Shown piece after piece: positions 36,003 to 44,713 of a stretch of DNA of 64,000 nucleotides; the stretch's first letter is position 1; every line of letters begins with the position of its first letter. The notes below the pieces were generated by a model that saw only the letters and a program-made list of their open reading frames with translations, was not told where the DNA came from and did no database searches. The stretch is taken from positions 1-64,000 of the forward strand of contig JAEZUC010000090.1 of assembly GCA_023443515.1 (NCBI GenBank), written 5' to 3'. The DNA comes from Bacillota bacterium (lineage in GTDB: Bacteria; Bacillota; Clostridia; Acetivibrionales; DSM-1351). A program made the translations under genes and the position numbers.

Positions 36003-36905
36003 TTACCATCTGCAGCCTATAGGCATTATGTCCCTCTCCCTCATATTGAACCTAAAGTTGGTAAAGTCTCTGGTTGTAATCATATCGGCAATGTTCCTAA
36101 CCCACAGAATGTCATTCATGACAGCGTATAACCTTGCCCTGTCAATTAAGCTCTCCATGTTGGGATAATACCTTGCCACACGTTTTAAAAATGTTTCTCC
36201 CAAATTATCAAGAAGTATTCCCACGTCATACGCAGGATCACCCATACCAGAAAGTCCAAACCCTAATACACCTGTCAATTTTTTTAATCTGCTGTCTATA
36301 AGCAGGTGACAAGGTGATAGGTCTCCATGTATAAGAACAGGTTCAAAGGATATAAACTTAGCATCATTCTCTACAGGCTTGAATACCTGGTGTATATAAT
36401 CCTTGGTATAATCCGAACAGTATGGAAATACCTTTCTATTTATTTCTTCAATTAGTTGCTTCCACTGATACCTGTTTACAGTATGTGAAAATTCTCCTAT
36501 CCCGACATTCTCAAGTTCTACCGTTGGTATTGCGTGAAGGGTCTTCAGAAAGCTGCCTATTTGCTGGGCCAAGATTTCCTGGGATTTACCGTTCATTTGA
36601 AGCAGTAAATTCCTGTAAATAGGTTTTCCTTTAATTATATTGTATTTAACAACTTCTTTTCCAAGAGGTTCATGCGCGGGTATGAGGGGTTCTATACGAT
36701 TACGCAAGAAATTTGTGATCTTTGTTTCGTTTTCCAGAAATGCAATACTCCAGTCAAACCTTGCAAATTTGAAAACATAAGTATCATTTATTATAACAAC
36801 ATCATTATATCTCCCCTCATCTATCAAGTACTCCTCTTTTGTTATATTAATATGAGGACATCTGCTTTTAATAAGCCCCATATATATTTTTTCTTTTTGC
36901 TCCAT
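36003..36905 (-). CDS. Aminoglycoside phosphotransferase-fold protein with altered metal site
   Basis: A 300-residue APH/choline-kinase-fold protein. The N lobe has VFKFARFD with the probable ATP Lys. The catalytic loop is HGDLSPCHLLID, where the Asp is present and the usual Asn is His, as in some subfamilies. The following motif, normally DFG, reads GVLGFGLSGMGDPAYD: the magnesium-binding Asp is Gly and the next Asp is Leu. It may therefore be a pseudokinase or use another residue. The start is the ATG at 36905 after GGGTGGTG. It follows three glycosyltransferase genes, so a role in sugar or lipid phosphorylation or in regulation is possible but unproven; antibiotic resistance is not suggested. 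Confidence 0.7.
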   Translation of the reverse strand: MEQKEKIYMGLIKSRCPHINITKEEYLIDEGRYNDVVIINDTYVFKFARFDWSIAFLENETKITNFLRNRIEPLIPAHEPLGKEVVKYNIIKGKPIYRNLLLQMNGKSQEILAQQIGSFLKTLHAIPTVELENVGIGEFSHTVNRYQWKQLIEEINRKVFPYCSDYTKDYIHQVFKPVENDAKFISFEPVLIHGDLSPCHLLIDSRLKKLTGVLGFGLSGMGDPAYDVGILLDNLGETFLKRVARYYPNMESLIDRARLYAVMNDILWVRNIADMITTRDFTNFRFNMRERDIMPIGCRW

Positions 36906-36943
36906 TAAGCATTTCACCACCCATTAGCTTTAAATTCAACTTA

Positions 36944-37903
36944 TCAATATAAAAGCTTAATATTGGATTCTGGCCAGTCCCTTAACCGCAACACTGTATT
37001 TGAAAGGTTGGAATATCCGTTTCCTATGAAGAAATCACATTTTGAAGCTATATACGTATCCTTTATTATTTCTATTGTATCCTTAACAAGCTCCACTCCC
37101 TTGTGTCTTTTATTTGGGTAGTTGAGCAAAGCGGTAGGTATGCGCTCCTTGAGAGGTATCTTCTTGCTGTCGGTATATATCAACATATCATTTTTGTTAT
37201 ATAACTTCTTGTATTGCTTAAACACCGCATTGGAATCAGTTATTACAAACAAGTGCCTTGTATTGTACTTTACTATATACTGCCATATATTCGGCTTGTA
37301 AAACTCATTCAGATCATATATTTGTGCCACTTCATTCACTATGGCCTTCTCCCTTACGTGAACCCCCAATATAGGCCTCTCGTCTCTGAAGTTCGGATTT
37401 GTATTCAAAAACTTTTGGATTTCCTTTTTTATCGAAGGCTGCAACTTAATATAATTATCGTACATATATCTGTATATCTGGTAAGGAGTTTTCCCGTATG
37501 ACCAGTGATTACTCCTTACATAAGGCAACATTGCTCTTAAAGGATAATAAATATCACTTACTACTACATTGGCATCACTTTGCATCATGCCGTTCAGATC
37601 CCGGTTTTCCATTTTAAATCTGTCTATATCCTCAGCCAGCACGTTTTCAAACTTCCACACCCTTGGATAATAGGAATACTCCGGGCGTACTACCTCGTGA
37701 AAGGTATATTGTGAAATAGGCTCGAAAAAGGATTCGAATGAATTTATATCAATGGATTCACTATAAAGGCTTTCCATTCCCCAATATACTACCGGAATCC
37801 GGTTTGTGAGCTCCGCGGCAAATATCTGGCATATCACATGGTCTACATCCCCCCATATACTGCCTCCCAGCGACTTTATCAGAAGAAATCTACTATTCGA
37901 CAT
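36944..37903 (-). CDS. GT23/NodZ-like glycosyltransferase paralogue C
   Basis: A 319-residue protein, paralogue of the two preceding genes and of 44714-45538. It keeps the N-terminal SRFLLIKSLGGSIWGDVDHV and IPVVYWG, and the C-terminal KGVELVKDTIEIIKDTY and CDFFIGNGYSNLS, which resemble the nucleotide-sugar site of NodZ/FUT8 fucosyltransferases. The H-x-R motif reads HVREK, losing the RGxDK form seen in paralogues B and D, so its activity or acceptor may differ. The start is the ATG at 37903, which overlaps the end of paralogue B by 11 bases; GGAGGTG is upstream. No signal peptide or membrane segment. GDP-L-fucose is the likely donor because gmd, fcl and manC are in the same island. Confidence 0.65.
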   Translation of the reverse strand: MSNSRFLLIKSLGGSIWGDVDHVICQIFAAELTNRIPVVYWGMESLYSESIDINSFESFFEPISQYTFHEVVRPEYSYYPRVWKFENVLAEDIDRFKMENRDLNGMMQSDANVVVSDIYYPLRAMLPYVRSNHWSYGKTPYQIYRYMYDNYIKLQPSIKKEIQKFLNTNPNFRDERPILGVHVREKAIVNEVAQIYDLNEFYKPNIWQYIVKYNTRHLFVITDSNAVFKQYKKLYNKNDMLIYTDSKKIPLKERIPTALLNYPNKRHKGVELVKDTIEIIKDTYIASKCDFFIGNGYSNLSNTVLRLRDWPESNIKLLY

Positions 37904-38954
37904 ACGTATTAACACCTCCATAAAATTCCGGGTACTCCGATTTGTGATTTTTGCTTTCCAGCAGCCTCCTGTTACCCTCTTCTTTTACTCTCCTTTTGGC
38001 AAGCTTCTTTTCATTTTTTAAAGCTCTGTAAAAAAGAATAATGTTTTGTTCAGGCCAGTCCTTCAGCCTTTTGATTGTATACGACACATTGGAATAACCA
38101 TTTCCGATAAATAAATCACATTTTGAACCAAGGTACGTATCTTTTATAATTTCTATACCCTTACGCCTTTTTGCTGAGTAATCCTGTAGGTGAGGAGCAT
38201 CCTGAGTTGCACTTAAAGCACCTCTTCTGCATTCGGTAAAAACCACCTTGTCTCCATATAACCTTAAAAATTCCTTCAAAATGTCTTCACAATCAGTAAG
38301 CAGAAGTATTCTCTCTATGTCATATCTGGCACTGAAATTTTCAATTTCCTTATAGTACCGCTTGTTTAAGCGACCAAGATTTTCAACCTCCCTGACTTTG
38401 TCTCCTCCTCTGATGTGGACTGCAAGGGATAAACCTTTATCCTTCAGTTTTTCATCATAAAAGTCCTCTATTTCTTGTTCTATGTCAGGTTTGAGTTTCA
38501 GATATTTGTCAAACAAGCCCCTGTAAATTTGATGTGCAGTCATACCATAAGCCCAATGATTCTTTGTTATAAAGTTAATCAGGGGCCTTATAAAATAATG
38601 GACATCACTGACCAGAACATTTGCATCACTGTTCATCATCTCACCCAGATTACGGTATGTCCATGTCACCTTATCCAAATCTTCAATCATAATATTGTCA
38701 TAATTCCAGACTGGAGGAAAATAAGTATAATTGTACTTTATTACATCGTTAACGTTATAGTTGGACACGGGTTCAAAATAGAGATCGAAGGCGTTTGTCT
38801 TAAAGGATTCAGCGTAAAGGCTATTGGGGCCCCAGTAAACTACAGGTATTCTGTCAGTCAGTTCGGCAGCAAGAAGTTGCCCCATTACGTGGTCAACATC
38901 CGACCAGAACCCGCATCCCCAAGACTTTATAAGTAAAAACCTATCATTTGACAA
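37893..38954 (-). CDS. GT23/NodZ-like glycosyltransferase paralogue B
   Basis: A 353-residue cytoplasmic protein. The conserved motif AVHIRGGDK (H180, R182, D185, K186) resembles motif I of alpha-1,6-fucosyltransferases (H-V-R-x-x-D-K), where the Arg is essential. LLLTDCEDILKEF resembles motif II, and KGIEIIKDTYLGSKCDLFIG with NGYSNVS resembles motif III. This is the most canonical of the four copies. The start is a TTG at 38954 after GGGGGTGATG and overlaps the end of paralogue A by 11 bases; its own end overlaps paralogue C by 11 bases. A charged tail of about 45 residues follows the catalytic domain. Donor GDP-L-fucose is inferred from neighbours; the acceptor is unknown. Confidence 0.68.
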   Translation of the reverse strand: MSNDRFLLIKSWGCGFWSDVDHVMGQLLAAELTDRIPVVYWGPNSLYAESFKTNAFDLYFEPVSNYNVNDVIKYNYTYFPPVWNYDNIMIEDLDKVTWTYRNLGEMMNSDANVLVSDVHYFIRPLINFITKNHWAYGMTAHQIYRGLFDKYLKLKPDIEQEIEDFYDEKLKDKGLSLAVHIRGGDKVREVENLGRLNKRYYKEIENFSARYDIERILLLTDCEDILKEFLRLYGDKVVFTECRRGALSATQDAPHLQDYSAKRRKGIEIIKDTYLGSKCDLFIGNGYSNVSYTIKRLKDWPEQNIILFYRALKNEKKLAKRRVKEEGNRRLLESKNHKSEYPEFYGGVNTYVE

Positions 38955-40131
38955 TTACATCACCCCCGAGTTCCTTGCTCTTTCTGAACTTATTAAATAT
39001 CTTCTTAACCTTTTTAACCGCCTTTTGGAAAATGCTCGGTTTATCACTCTTAACTACTATCATTGCATTTACAGGGTACTTTCTTTTTTTAAACACCCAA
39101 AACATCATCTTTACATTTTTATCTACCCAATCCTTTATCCGTGTTACACCATGAGATACATTTGAGAAATCATTACCGATAAAGAAGTCACATCTGGCAG
39201 CAATATATGCGTCCTTAATAATCTCAATTCCTCTGCGCCGTACTACCATGGGATTTTCCATATGATACACGGGTTCTTCGTTTTTTATCCTTTTACAATT
39301 TGTATATACCAGCATAGAGCCGTATTTGTCCTTATATTCTCTTAATGTATCCTCGCAATCCGTAAGCAGGAATATTTTTTTTACATTATATTTATCTATA
39401 TATTTCTTGATTTCCTTATGATAGATTACGTTAGGTTCCTTAAACTTGCCCTTTTTAAAAAGCTTATATAATTTCTTTTTCTTTTTTTGCGTTTTTTGTT
39501 TATATTTTCTGTACACTTTATTCCAGTACTGATTACCATTTTTCTCAGGGTTCCTGGTGTCAAAGACCCTATCCTTTTCAGCTCTGCGTACATGAACTGC
39601 AAGAATAGGATGGTTGCCTTTAAGCCATGAATTATAAAAACCCTGAACTTCTGTTTCTATATCTGATTTCAGTTTTATATATTTACTGAAAAGGTATCGA
39701 TATGACTGTTCGGCGCTCATTCCATACGTGGGATGGTTACTTTTCACAAAAGGAATTAACTCATGTATATTAAAATAAACATCAGCTACTACAACATTTG
39801 CGTCGTTGCTTAGTAAGTCGCCGATATTTCTGTAAATCCAAGTATCTTTATTCTGGTCTTCAACAAATAGATTTTCACAATCCCAAATTGGCGGGTAATA
39901 GGTGTACTCCGGCTTTGCTACATCATAAATAGAGTAATTGGATACAGGTTCAAAATACAATTCAAAGCCGTTGGTCAGAATATAGCCATTATGCAGGCAG
40001 TGTGTAGGCCAGTATACAACCGGTATCCTATTGGTGAGTTCAGCTACAAGAAGTTGGCCACATACATGATCTACATCTGCCCAAAGAATGTAACTCCAGG
40101 CCTTTATAAGCAGGAATCTGTCATTAGACAT
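38944..40131 (-). CDS. GT23/NodZ-like glycosyltransferase paralogue A
   Basis: A 395-residue paralogue. The motif-I region is AVHVRRAEK, so the Asp is Glu. Directly after it there is a lysine-rich insertion of about 40 residues (TQKKKKKLYKLFKKGKFKEP) absent from the others, which could bind an anionic acceptor or membrane. Motif II is IFLLTDCEDTLREY and motif III is CDFFIGNDFSNVS. A basic tail (KKVKKIFNKFRKSKE) closes the protein. The start is the ATG at 40131 with GAGGTG upstream; a longer in-frame start at 40164 lies before that site. It heads the overlapping chain A-B-C. Confidence 0.65.
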   Translation of the reverse strand: MSNDRFLLIKAWSYILWADVDHVCGQLLVAELTNRIPVVYWPTHCLHNGYILTNGFELYFEPVSNYSIYDVAKPEYTYYPPIWDCENLFVEDQNKDTWIYRNIGDLLSNDANVVVADVYFNIHELIPFVKSNHPTYGMSAEQSYRYLFSKYIKLKSDIETEVQGFYNSWLKGNHPILAVHVRRAEKDRVFDTRNPEKNGNQYWNKVYRKYKQKTQKKKKKLYKLFKKGKFKEPNVIYHKEIKKYIDKYNVKKIFLLTDCEDTLREYKDKYGSMLVYTNCKRIKNEEPVYHMENPMVVRRRGIEIIKDAYIAARCDFFIGNDFSNVSHGVTRIKDWVDKNVKMMFWVFKKRKYPVNAMIVVKSDKPSIFQKAVKKVKKIFNKFRKSKELGGDVIVK

Positions 40132-40208
40132 TTTTATTATCACCTCAATATAAATGCATTTCATGTTATTTTATGTAAGCCTTGACTGATATGTGATTAT
40201 AAAAATAA

Positions 40209-40242
40209 AAACCCTTGGGTAAATTAAAATTCCCTTGGGTTT
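40209..40242 (-). terminator. Terminator between the subtilase and the glycosyltransferase chain
   Basis: On the minus strand AAACCC and GGGTTT pair, with inner GGG/CCC and AATT pairing, followed by TTTTTATTTTTAT. It divides the island into two likely transcription units or allows partial read-through. Confidence 0.65.
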
Positions 40243-40276
40243 GTTAACAGACGTGTAATATTCTACTTTTAAAACG

Positions 40277-41464
40277 CTACTCTTCTTCTTTTTCAAATAA
40301 CTCAAGTATATAAGAATACACCTGCTCCAACTTATTATTGTTGTTATAGTTAAAGATACGAGTCTCGTAGGAACTCTTAACATTAATGTCCGAAGAATTA
40401 TTTAAACATATCTCTATATCAGCGTCCAACTCCTCTAATTCAGTAATTTGTACATTGGTACTCTTCTGATTATAATATGTAAAAAGCAATATATCAGGAG
40501 AGAAGATTTCACATATATTATAGAAACTCTTTTTTACTGATGGAAATTCACGGTTGGAGAAATGTCTACTGTTTATATACCCGTTGCAAAAGTCGGACTC
40601 ATTTATATTCTCGTATACACATAAAGCATTATAACCATCATTCCTGAATTTGGTGATGAGTTCTTTTTCAAAACCATGTATACTATTATTGTAAACTAAA
40701 ATAACAGGTATATCCGGCTCTTTAGGATTTCTAATGGACCGGATACAATCCGTGTAGTTCTTTTTGTTAGCCCCTTGCTGTAATCTTTCTATAATTTCAT
40801 GAAAACCCATATTGGGATTATTTATCAAAAGATTATATACATAAGCGGTAACCATTGGTGCTGCATAGCTGTTACATTCATTTGTCGCTTTTTCCGTTCC
40901 ATCATACTTTTTCAGGTTGTGTTTTGCACATGAAGCTATATTTATCCCGTCCATGCAATCAAAATTAAATGTATACTCGCCCTCTTTTAATATTTCTGTA
41001 AAATTACACCTTACTCCGATTACCTTTTCAAAAGAAGCCGGACATGTAAAAATATTGCGATTGTTGCAGGCCGCAACAATTATTACATTTTTCTCAGATG
41101 CATATTCTACTGCTTCCTTTACTTCATTAAAATCTCTGTAATCTACAGTGCCAAGACTCAAATTTACAATTCGTATACTGTTATCGGCGCACCATTTCAG
41201 TGCACGAATAAGTTGTGCTTTCATTCCGGTTCTTGAGCTTGAGTCCAATATTTTTATACTACTTATGTTAGCTTCAGGAGAATACTTTTTTATTATTGCG
41301 GCACAGGTTGTACCATGTGACGGTAAAAAAGGGTCATAACTCACCCTGTCACAGACTGTTAAATCATGAGTTATTTCCAAATTGTATTCAAGTTTACCCG
41401 TTTGATAAAGTTTCTCGTTAACCCCATCATCAATAACCGCAATATTAATCGGCAAAGTATTCAT
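40277..41464 (-). CDS. S8 (subtilisin-like) serine peptidase without signal peptide, with extra C-terminal domain
   Basis: A 395-residue protein. The subtilase triad is visible: D12 in IAVIDDG, H50 in SHGTTCA and S199 in NSYAAPMVTA (the usual GTSMAAP); the oxyanion Asn is in AACNN near 134. There is no signal peptide or prodomain, so it should act in the cytoplasm. After about residue 235 there is a second domain of about 160 residues (starting IPVILVYNNSIHGFEKE) that I do not recognise; it looks like an alpha/beta fold. It lies between the SDR sugar enzyme and a terminator. Signal-less subtilases are sometimes found with peptide-modifying systems, but I see no precursor peptide nearby. Confidence 0.8.
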   Translation of the reverse strand: MNTLPINIAVIDDGVNEKLYQTGKLEYNLEITHDLTVCDRVSYDPFLPSHGTTCAAIIKKYSPEANISSIKILDSSSRTGMKAQLIRALKWCADNSIRIVNLSLGTVDYRDFNEVKEAVEYASEKNVIIVAACNNRNIFTCPASFEKVIGVRCNFTEILKEGEYTFNFDCMDGINIASCAKHNLKKYDGTEKATNECNSYAAPMVTAYVYNLLINNPNMGFHEIIERLQQGANKKNYTDCIRSIRNPKEPDIPVILVYNNSIHGFEKELITKFRNDGYNALCVYENINESDFCNGYINSRHFSNREFPSVKKSFYNICEIFSPDILLFTYYNQKSTNVQITELEELDADIEICLNNSSDINVKSSYETRIFNYNNNNKLEQVYSYILELFEKEEE

Positions 41465-41545
41465 CTTTGGTTTGACTTCCTCCTGCCCGCCATATTGTAT
41501 AAACTACCAATTGTTCAAATAACTTACATACACTATACCATCCAT

Positions 41546-42598
41546 TTATTTTCTTTGCAAATGCCTTTTATACTCATTCCATTCAACAGTTCTTACAAGG
41601 CCCTCTCTGAATGGCTTAAAGGCTTTAAAGCCAAACTCAGAGCAAATTTTGCTGATATCAAGTTGAACCTTGTCAGGGGATACCTTTATTTCATCAAAAG
41701 ACTGCTTTTTCTCTCGGTTATCAAATGCGAGAGTGCTTCCGGTAACAGAACATACTTCTTGTGCAAGTGTCTTTATACTAATACTGTCACGGCCTCCCAC
41801 ATTATATACAAAGTCTCTTCCATATGCAATTATATATAGAAGCATCAGGGCACAGTCTGCTATATAGCAAAACGTCCTGATTTTACTTCCGTCATCCACC
41901 ATTGAAATCTTTTTCTCTTCCAATGCACGCCTTATGAACTGACCAAGTACGCGTTCATCGTCCTCTTTGACTCCCGGACCGTAGGTCATGGATATTCTGG
42001 CTACCTTAGCCTTCACTCCCTCATAGTGTCTATATGCAAAGCACATAGTTTCACCCATCCTTTTTGACTCCGAATATACCGCTCTTACATTTACCGGAGA
42101 ACAAAAACCAGGGTAGCTTTCAGGGGTAGGAATATTGTCATTGTCAGGCTCCCCGTAGATTTCAGAGGAGCTCAGGAATAAGATAACCGCACTGTCCTCT
42201 TTAGCTTTTTGGAGTAGCTTCTCAGTAACTATAGTATTTAAGCAGATTGTATCCGTATAGTTTCGTAAAAATTTACCGGGCTGTGCGTAGGTAGCACCAT
42301 GTATAATATAGTCGGTTTTTTCTTTTAATTTATCAAAATCCAGGCTTGTTAAATCTTCTTGATCAAACCTGTAATTTTCTACAAATATATCAGCAAGCGC
42401 CTCGCAAGGTCTGCTTCTGCTGACAGCATGAATTTTAATCCCGCCGCCGTTCAATATATTGGCGAGATGAAGCATGTATATGATATAAGTTCCAATGAGT
42501 CCGTTGGCTCCTGTTATAAGAACTGTTTTATTATAAAGAGGAGACAAGTCTATTTTTTTTAAATACTCCACACAATCCTCTTTTATATATTTATCCAA
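41546..42598 (-). CDS. NAD-dependent NDP-sugar epimerase/dehydratase/decarboxylase (extended SDR)
   Basis: A 350-residue extended SDR. The NAD motif is TVLITGANGLIGTYI, the Ser-Tyr-Lys catalytic set is in FLSSSEIYG and YSESKRMGE. RISMTYGPGVKEDD and VYNVGGRDSISIKTLA resemble dTDP-glucose 4,6-dehydratases and UDP-glucuronate decarboxylases, so the exact reaction cannot be fixed. I favour the TTG at 42598, about 8 bases after AAAGGGGG; an ATG at 42616 overlaps the E1-beta stop codon and is the alternative. It directly follows the E1 genes, suggesting that the enzymes act on one sugar nucleotide. Confidence 0.8.
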   Translation of the reverse strand: MDKYIKEDCVEYLKKIDLSPLYNKTVLITGANGLIGTYIIYMLHLANILNGGGIKIHAVSRSRPCEALADIFVENYRFDQEDLTSLDFDKLKEKTDYIIHGATYAQPGKFLRNYTDTICLNTIVTEKLLQKAKEDSAVILFLSSSEIYGEPDNDNIPTPESYPGFCSPVNVRAVYSESKRMGETMCFAYRHYEGVKAKVARISMTYGPGVKEDDERVLGQFIRRALEEKKISMVDDGSKIRTFCYIADCALMLLYIIAYGRDFVYNVGGRDSISIKTLAQEVCSVTGSTLAFDNREKKQSFDEIKVSPDKVQLDISKICSEFGFKAFKPFREGLVRTVEWNEYKRHLQRK

Positions 42599-42615
42599 AA
42601 TGAGGCCCCCTTTCA

Positions 42616-43656
42616 TTACTTCATTAATTCAACAGCCTTATCACATATAGTTTCGGAATCAGGATAAAAAGCCTTTTCCTGCAAATCTCCTGCAGGAGTA
42701 GGTATATCCGGACAGCAAACTCTGACAACAGGCTTTTTCAGTAAGTGAACGGCTTTTTCGGCAACAATTGCTGCTATTTCCGCAGCAACACCTCCGGTTT
42801 TCCATCCTGTATCTGTTATTATCAGTTTTCCGGTCTTTGTAAGGGATTCAATAATTATATCCTCGTCTATGGGTTTTATTGTCCTTAAATCTATTACTTC
42901 TGCCGATATATTCTGAGTTTCAAGTTTTTCAGCCGCCTTCAGCGCTTCAACCAGCATATAGGATACTGCAACAATAGTAATATCTTTTCCTTTTTTTCTT
43001 ACAACTCCCTTACCAAATGGTATTGAATACAGTGTATCCGGAACATTGCCTACTGTTTTATATAGCCACCTATGCTCAACGAACAGGACAGGATTATTGT
43101 CTATAATGCTTGATATCAATAACCCTTTTGCATCGTAAGGTGTGGCAGGGGCAACAATTTTTAATCCCGGGGCATTCATAAGCATTCCCTGTAAACACTG
43201 GGAATGTTGGGCTCCCGACCCCCAGCCCCTAGCACTAACTGTTCTCACTACCAAAGGAACACTTACCTTTCCTCCTGTCATATAGCTCCATTTTGCTGCA
43301 TGATTTACCAGTTGATCCAGTGATAGAAGTAAAAAATCCATTCTGCTGTGTACAAAAACAGGTCTTAATCCGGCCATTGCGGCTCCTGCCGCGATACCTG
43401 TCAGGGAGTTCTCTGCTATAGGTGTGTCAAAAACTCTGTCCTGTCCATACTTTTCATGCAGCCCTTTTGTTGTTCCAAATACTCCTCCGGGATCGTCAAC
43501 GCCCTCTCCCATTATAAAAACCCTTGGATCCTTCGCAAGTGACTGATCCAAAGCTTCATACAAAGCATCTTTATATGAAATCATCCTAGCATTTTCCGAT
43601 TCATCTGTTATTATAAATTTATCCTGTTTCTCAACTTCGATTGTAGTCCAGGGCAT
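42616..43656 (-). CDS. Pyruvate/acetoin dehydrogenase-type E1 component, beta subunit
   Basis: A 346-residue E1-beta. Family motifs: IMGEGVDDPGGVFGTTKGL, DTPIAENSLTGIAAGAAMAG and AQHSQCLQGML; the C-terminal transketolase domain follows (ISAEVIDLRTIKPID). It carries an N-terminal extension of about 24 residues before the usual SYKDALYEAL start, supported by a clear GGAGG upstream of the ATG. With E1-alpha it would decarboxylate a 2-oxo acid on ThDP. No E2 or E3 gene lies nearby; the neighbours are sugar enzymes and glycosyltransferases. Transfer of the activated acyl unit to another acceptor is possible. Confidence 0.88.
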   Translation of the reverse strand: MPWTTIEVEKQDKFIITDESENARMISYKDALYEALDQSLAKDPRVFIMGEGVDDPGGVFGTTKGLHEKYGQDRVFDTPIAENSLTGIAAGAAMAGLRPVFVHSRMDFLLLSLDQLVNHAAKWSYMTGGKVSVPLVVRTVSARGWGSGAQHSQCLQGMLMNAPGLKIVAPATPYDAKGLLISSIIDNNPVLFVEHRWLYKTVGNVPDTLYSIPFGKGVVRKKGKDITIVAVSYMLVEALKAAEKLETQNISAEVIDLRTIKPIDEDIIIESLTKTGKLIITDTGWKTGGVAAEIAAIVAEKAVHLLKKPVVRVCCPDIPTPAGDLQEKAFYPDSETICDKAVELMK

Positions 43657-43699
43657 TTATAAATACCTCCTATCTGGTTTTAATCTATATAAATTTGAT

Positions 43700-44665
43700 T
43701 CAGTCAGCATAAACAAAATCTAGAAGTTCTTCAGGCTGGGGTTTAGGTGAAGCTACTGCAAATTCAAAGGCATCCTTTATCACCTTATCTATTACTTCTT
43801 GTATGGATTCTTCTAACGTCTCATTAATTATATCTCTGCATTTAAGATATTCTTTATACCATTTAATAGGGCACTTTGAAACCCAATAGTCATACTCCTC
43901 CTGAGACCTGTATCCCGCTCCTAAATCATCAACCGTTCCGATGTGACCCTTCCACCTGTAACTTACACACTCTAGCAGGGTAGGCCCTTCGCCCTTCCTG
44001 CACCTTTCAACTGCCTTTTCTGCAAATGCTGAAACTTTAAGCACATCATTTCCATCAATCTGGTATGCCGGTATTCCATATCCCTGAGCTATTTTATAAA
44101 TATTATCTCCGGACTGTCGTTCTAATTGGCGTGAGTTTATGGCATAGAAATTATTCTCACAAACATAAACCACAGGGAGTCTTTTTAGAGATGCAAAATT
44201 CAGACTCTCATGAAAGGTACCTTCGTCTGCTGCTCCATCTCCGAAAAAAACAGCAGTAACCCTGTCGTTTTTTTGAATCTTAGATGCAAGAGCAGTACCT
44301 GTACCAAGGGGTAAGTTGCCTCCAACTATGGCAGTGGAGCCATAAATTCCTATATCCGGGGCCATCAGGTGCATGGAGCCTCCCCTACCGGAAGTACACC
44401 CTGTCTTACGAAGATACAACTCAGCTACCATTTGCTTGATATCTCCGCCTTTAGCGATATACTGAGCATGACTTCTATGGGTTCCAAAAAGGTAATCCTC
44501 CTTGCGTAGATTTATACAAACCCCTGCCGCAATTGCTTCCTGCCCTATAGACAAATGGATAGGAGTTTTCATCTCGTCATTTTTATATTCACCTTCAATT
44601 TTGCGTTCCACACTGCGTATGGTTTGCATAATTCTGTACAGCTCAATAAGTCTCTCGTTTTCCAT
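43700..44665 (-). CDS. Pyruvate/acetoin dehydrogenase-type E1 component, alpha subunit
   Basis: A 321-residue E1-alpha. The ThDP/Mg motif begins GDGAADEGTFHESLN and ends with the Asn of ENNFYAI. GRGGSMHLMAPD and STAIVGGNLPLGTG are typical, as is the phosphorylation-loop-like region around YRWKGHIG. The start is the ATG at 44665, 9 bases after GGAGG; a TTG three codons earlier is less likely. It is followed by E1-beta after 43 bases. Sequence alone does not separate pyruvate, acetoin and branched-chain specificity. Confidence 0.88.
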   Translation of the reverse strand: MENERLIELYRIMQTIRSVERKIEGEYKNDEMKTPIHLSIGQEAIAAGVCINLRKEDYLFGTHRSHAQYIAKGGDIKQMVAELYLRKTGCTSGRGGSMHLMAPDIGIYGSTAIVGGNLPLGTGTALASKIQKNDRVTAVFFGDGAADEGTFHESLNFASLKRLPVVYVCENNFYAINSRQLERQSGDNIYKIAQGYGIPAYQIDGNDVLKVSAFAEKAVERCRKGEGPTLLECVSYRWKGHIGTVDDLGAGYRSQEEYDYWVSKCPIKWYKEYLKCRDIINETLEESIQEVIDKVIKDAFEFAVASPKPQPEELLDFVYAD

Positions 44666-44713
44666 ATATCCCAACCTCCGAAAATTCCCTATATATATAT
44701 ACGCGTGGCTATG

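Noticed and set aside
40132..40276. Search for a precursor peptide for the subtilase
   Set aside because: The gap holds only a terminator and the leader of paralogue A; no translatable small frame with a ribosome site.
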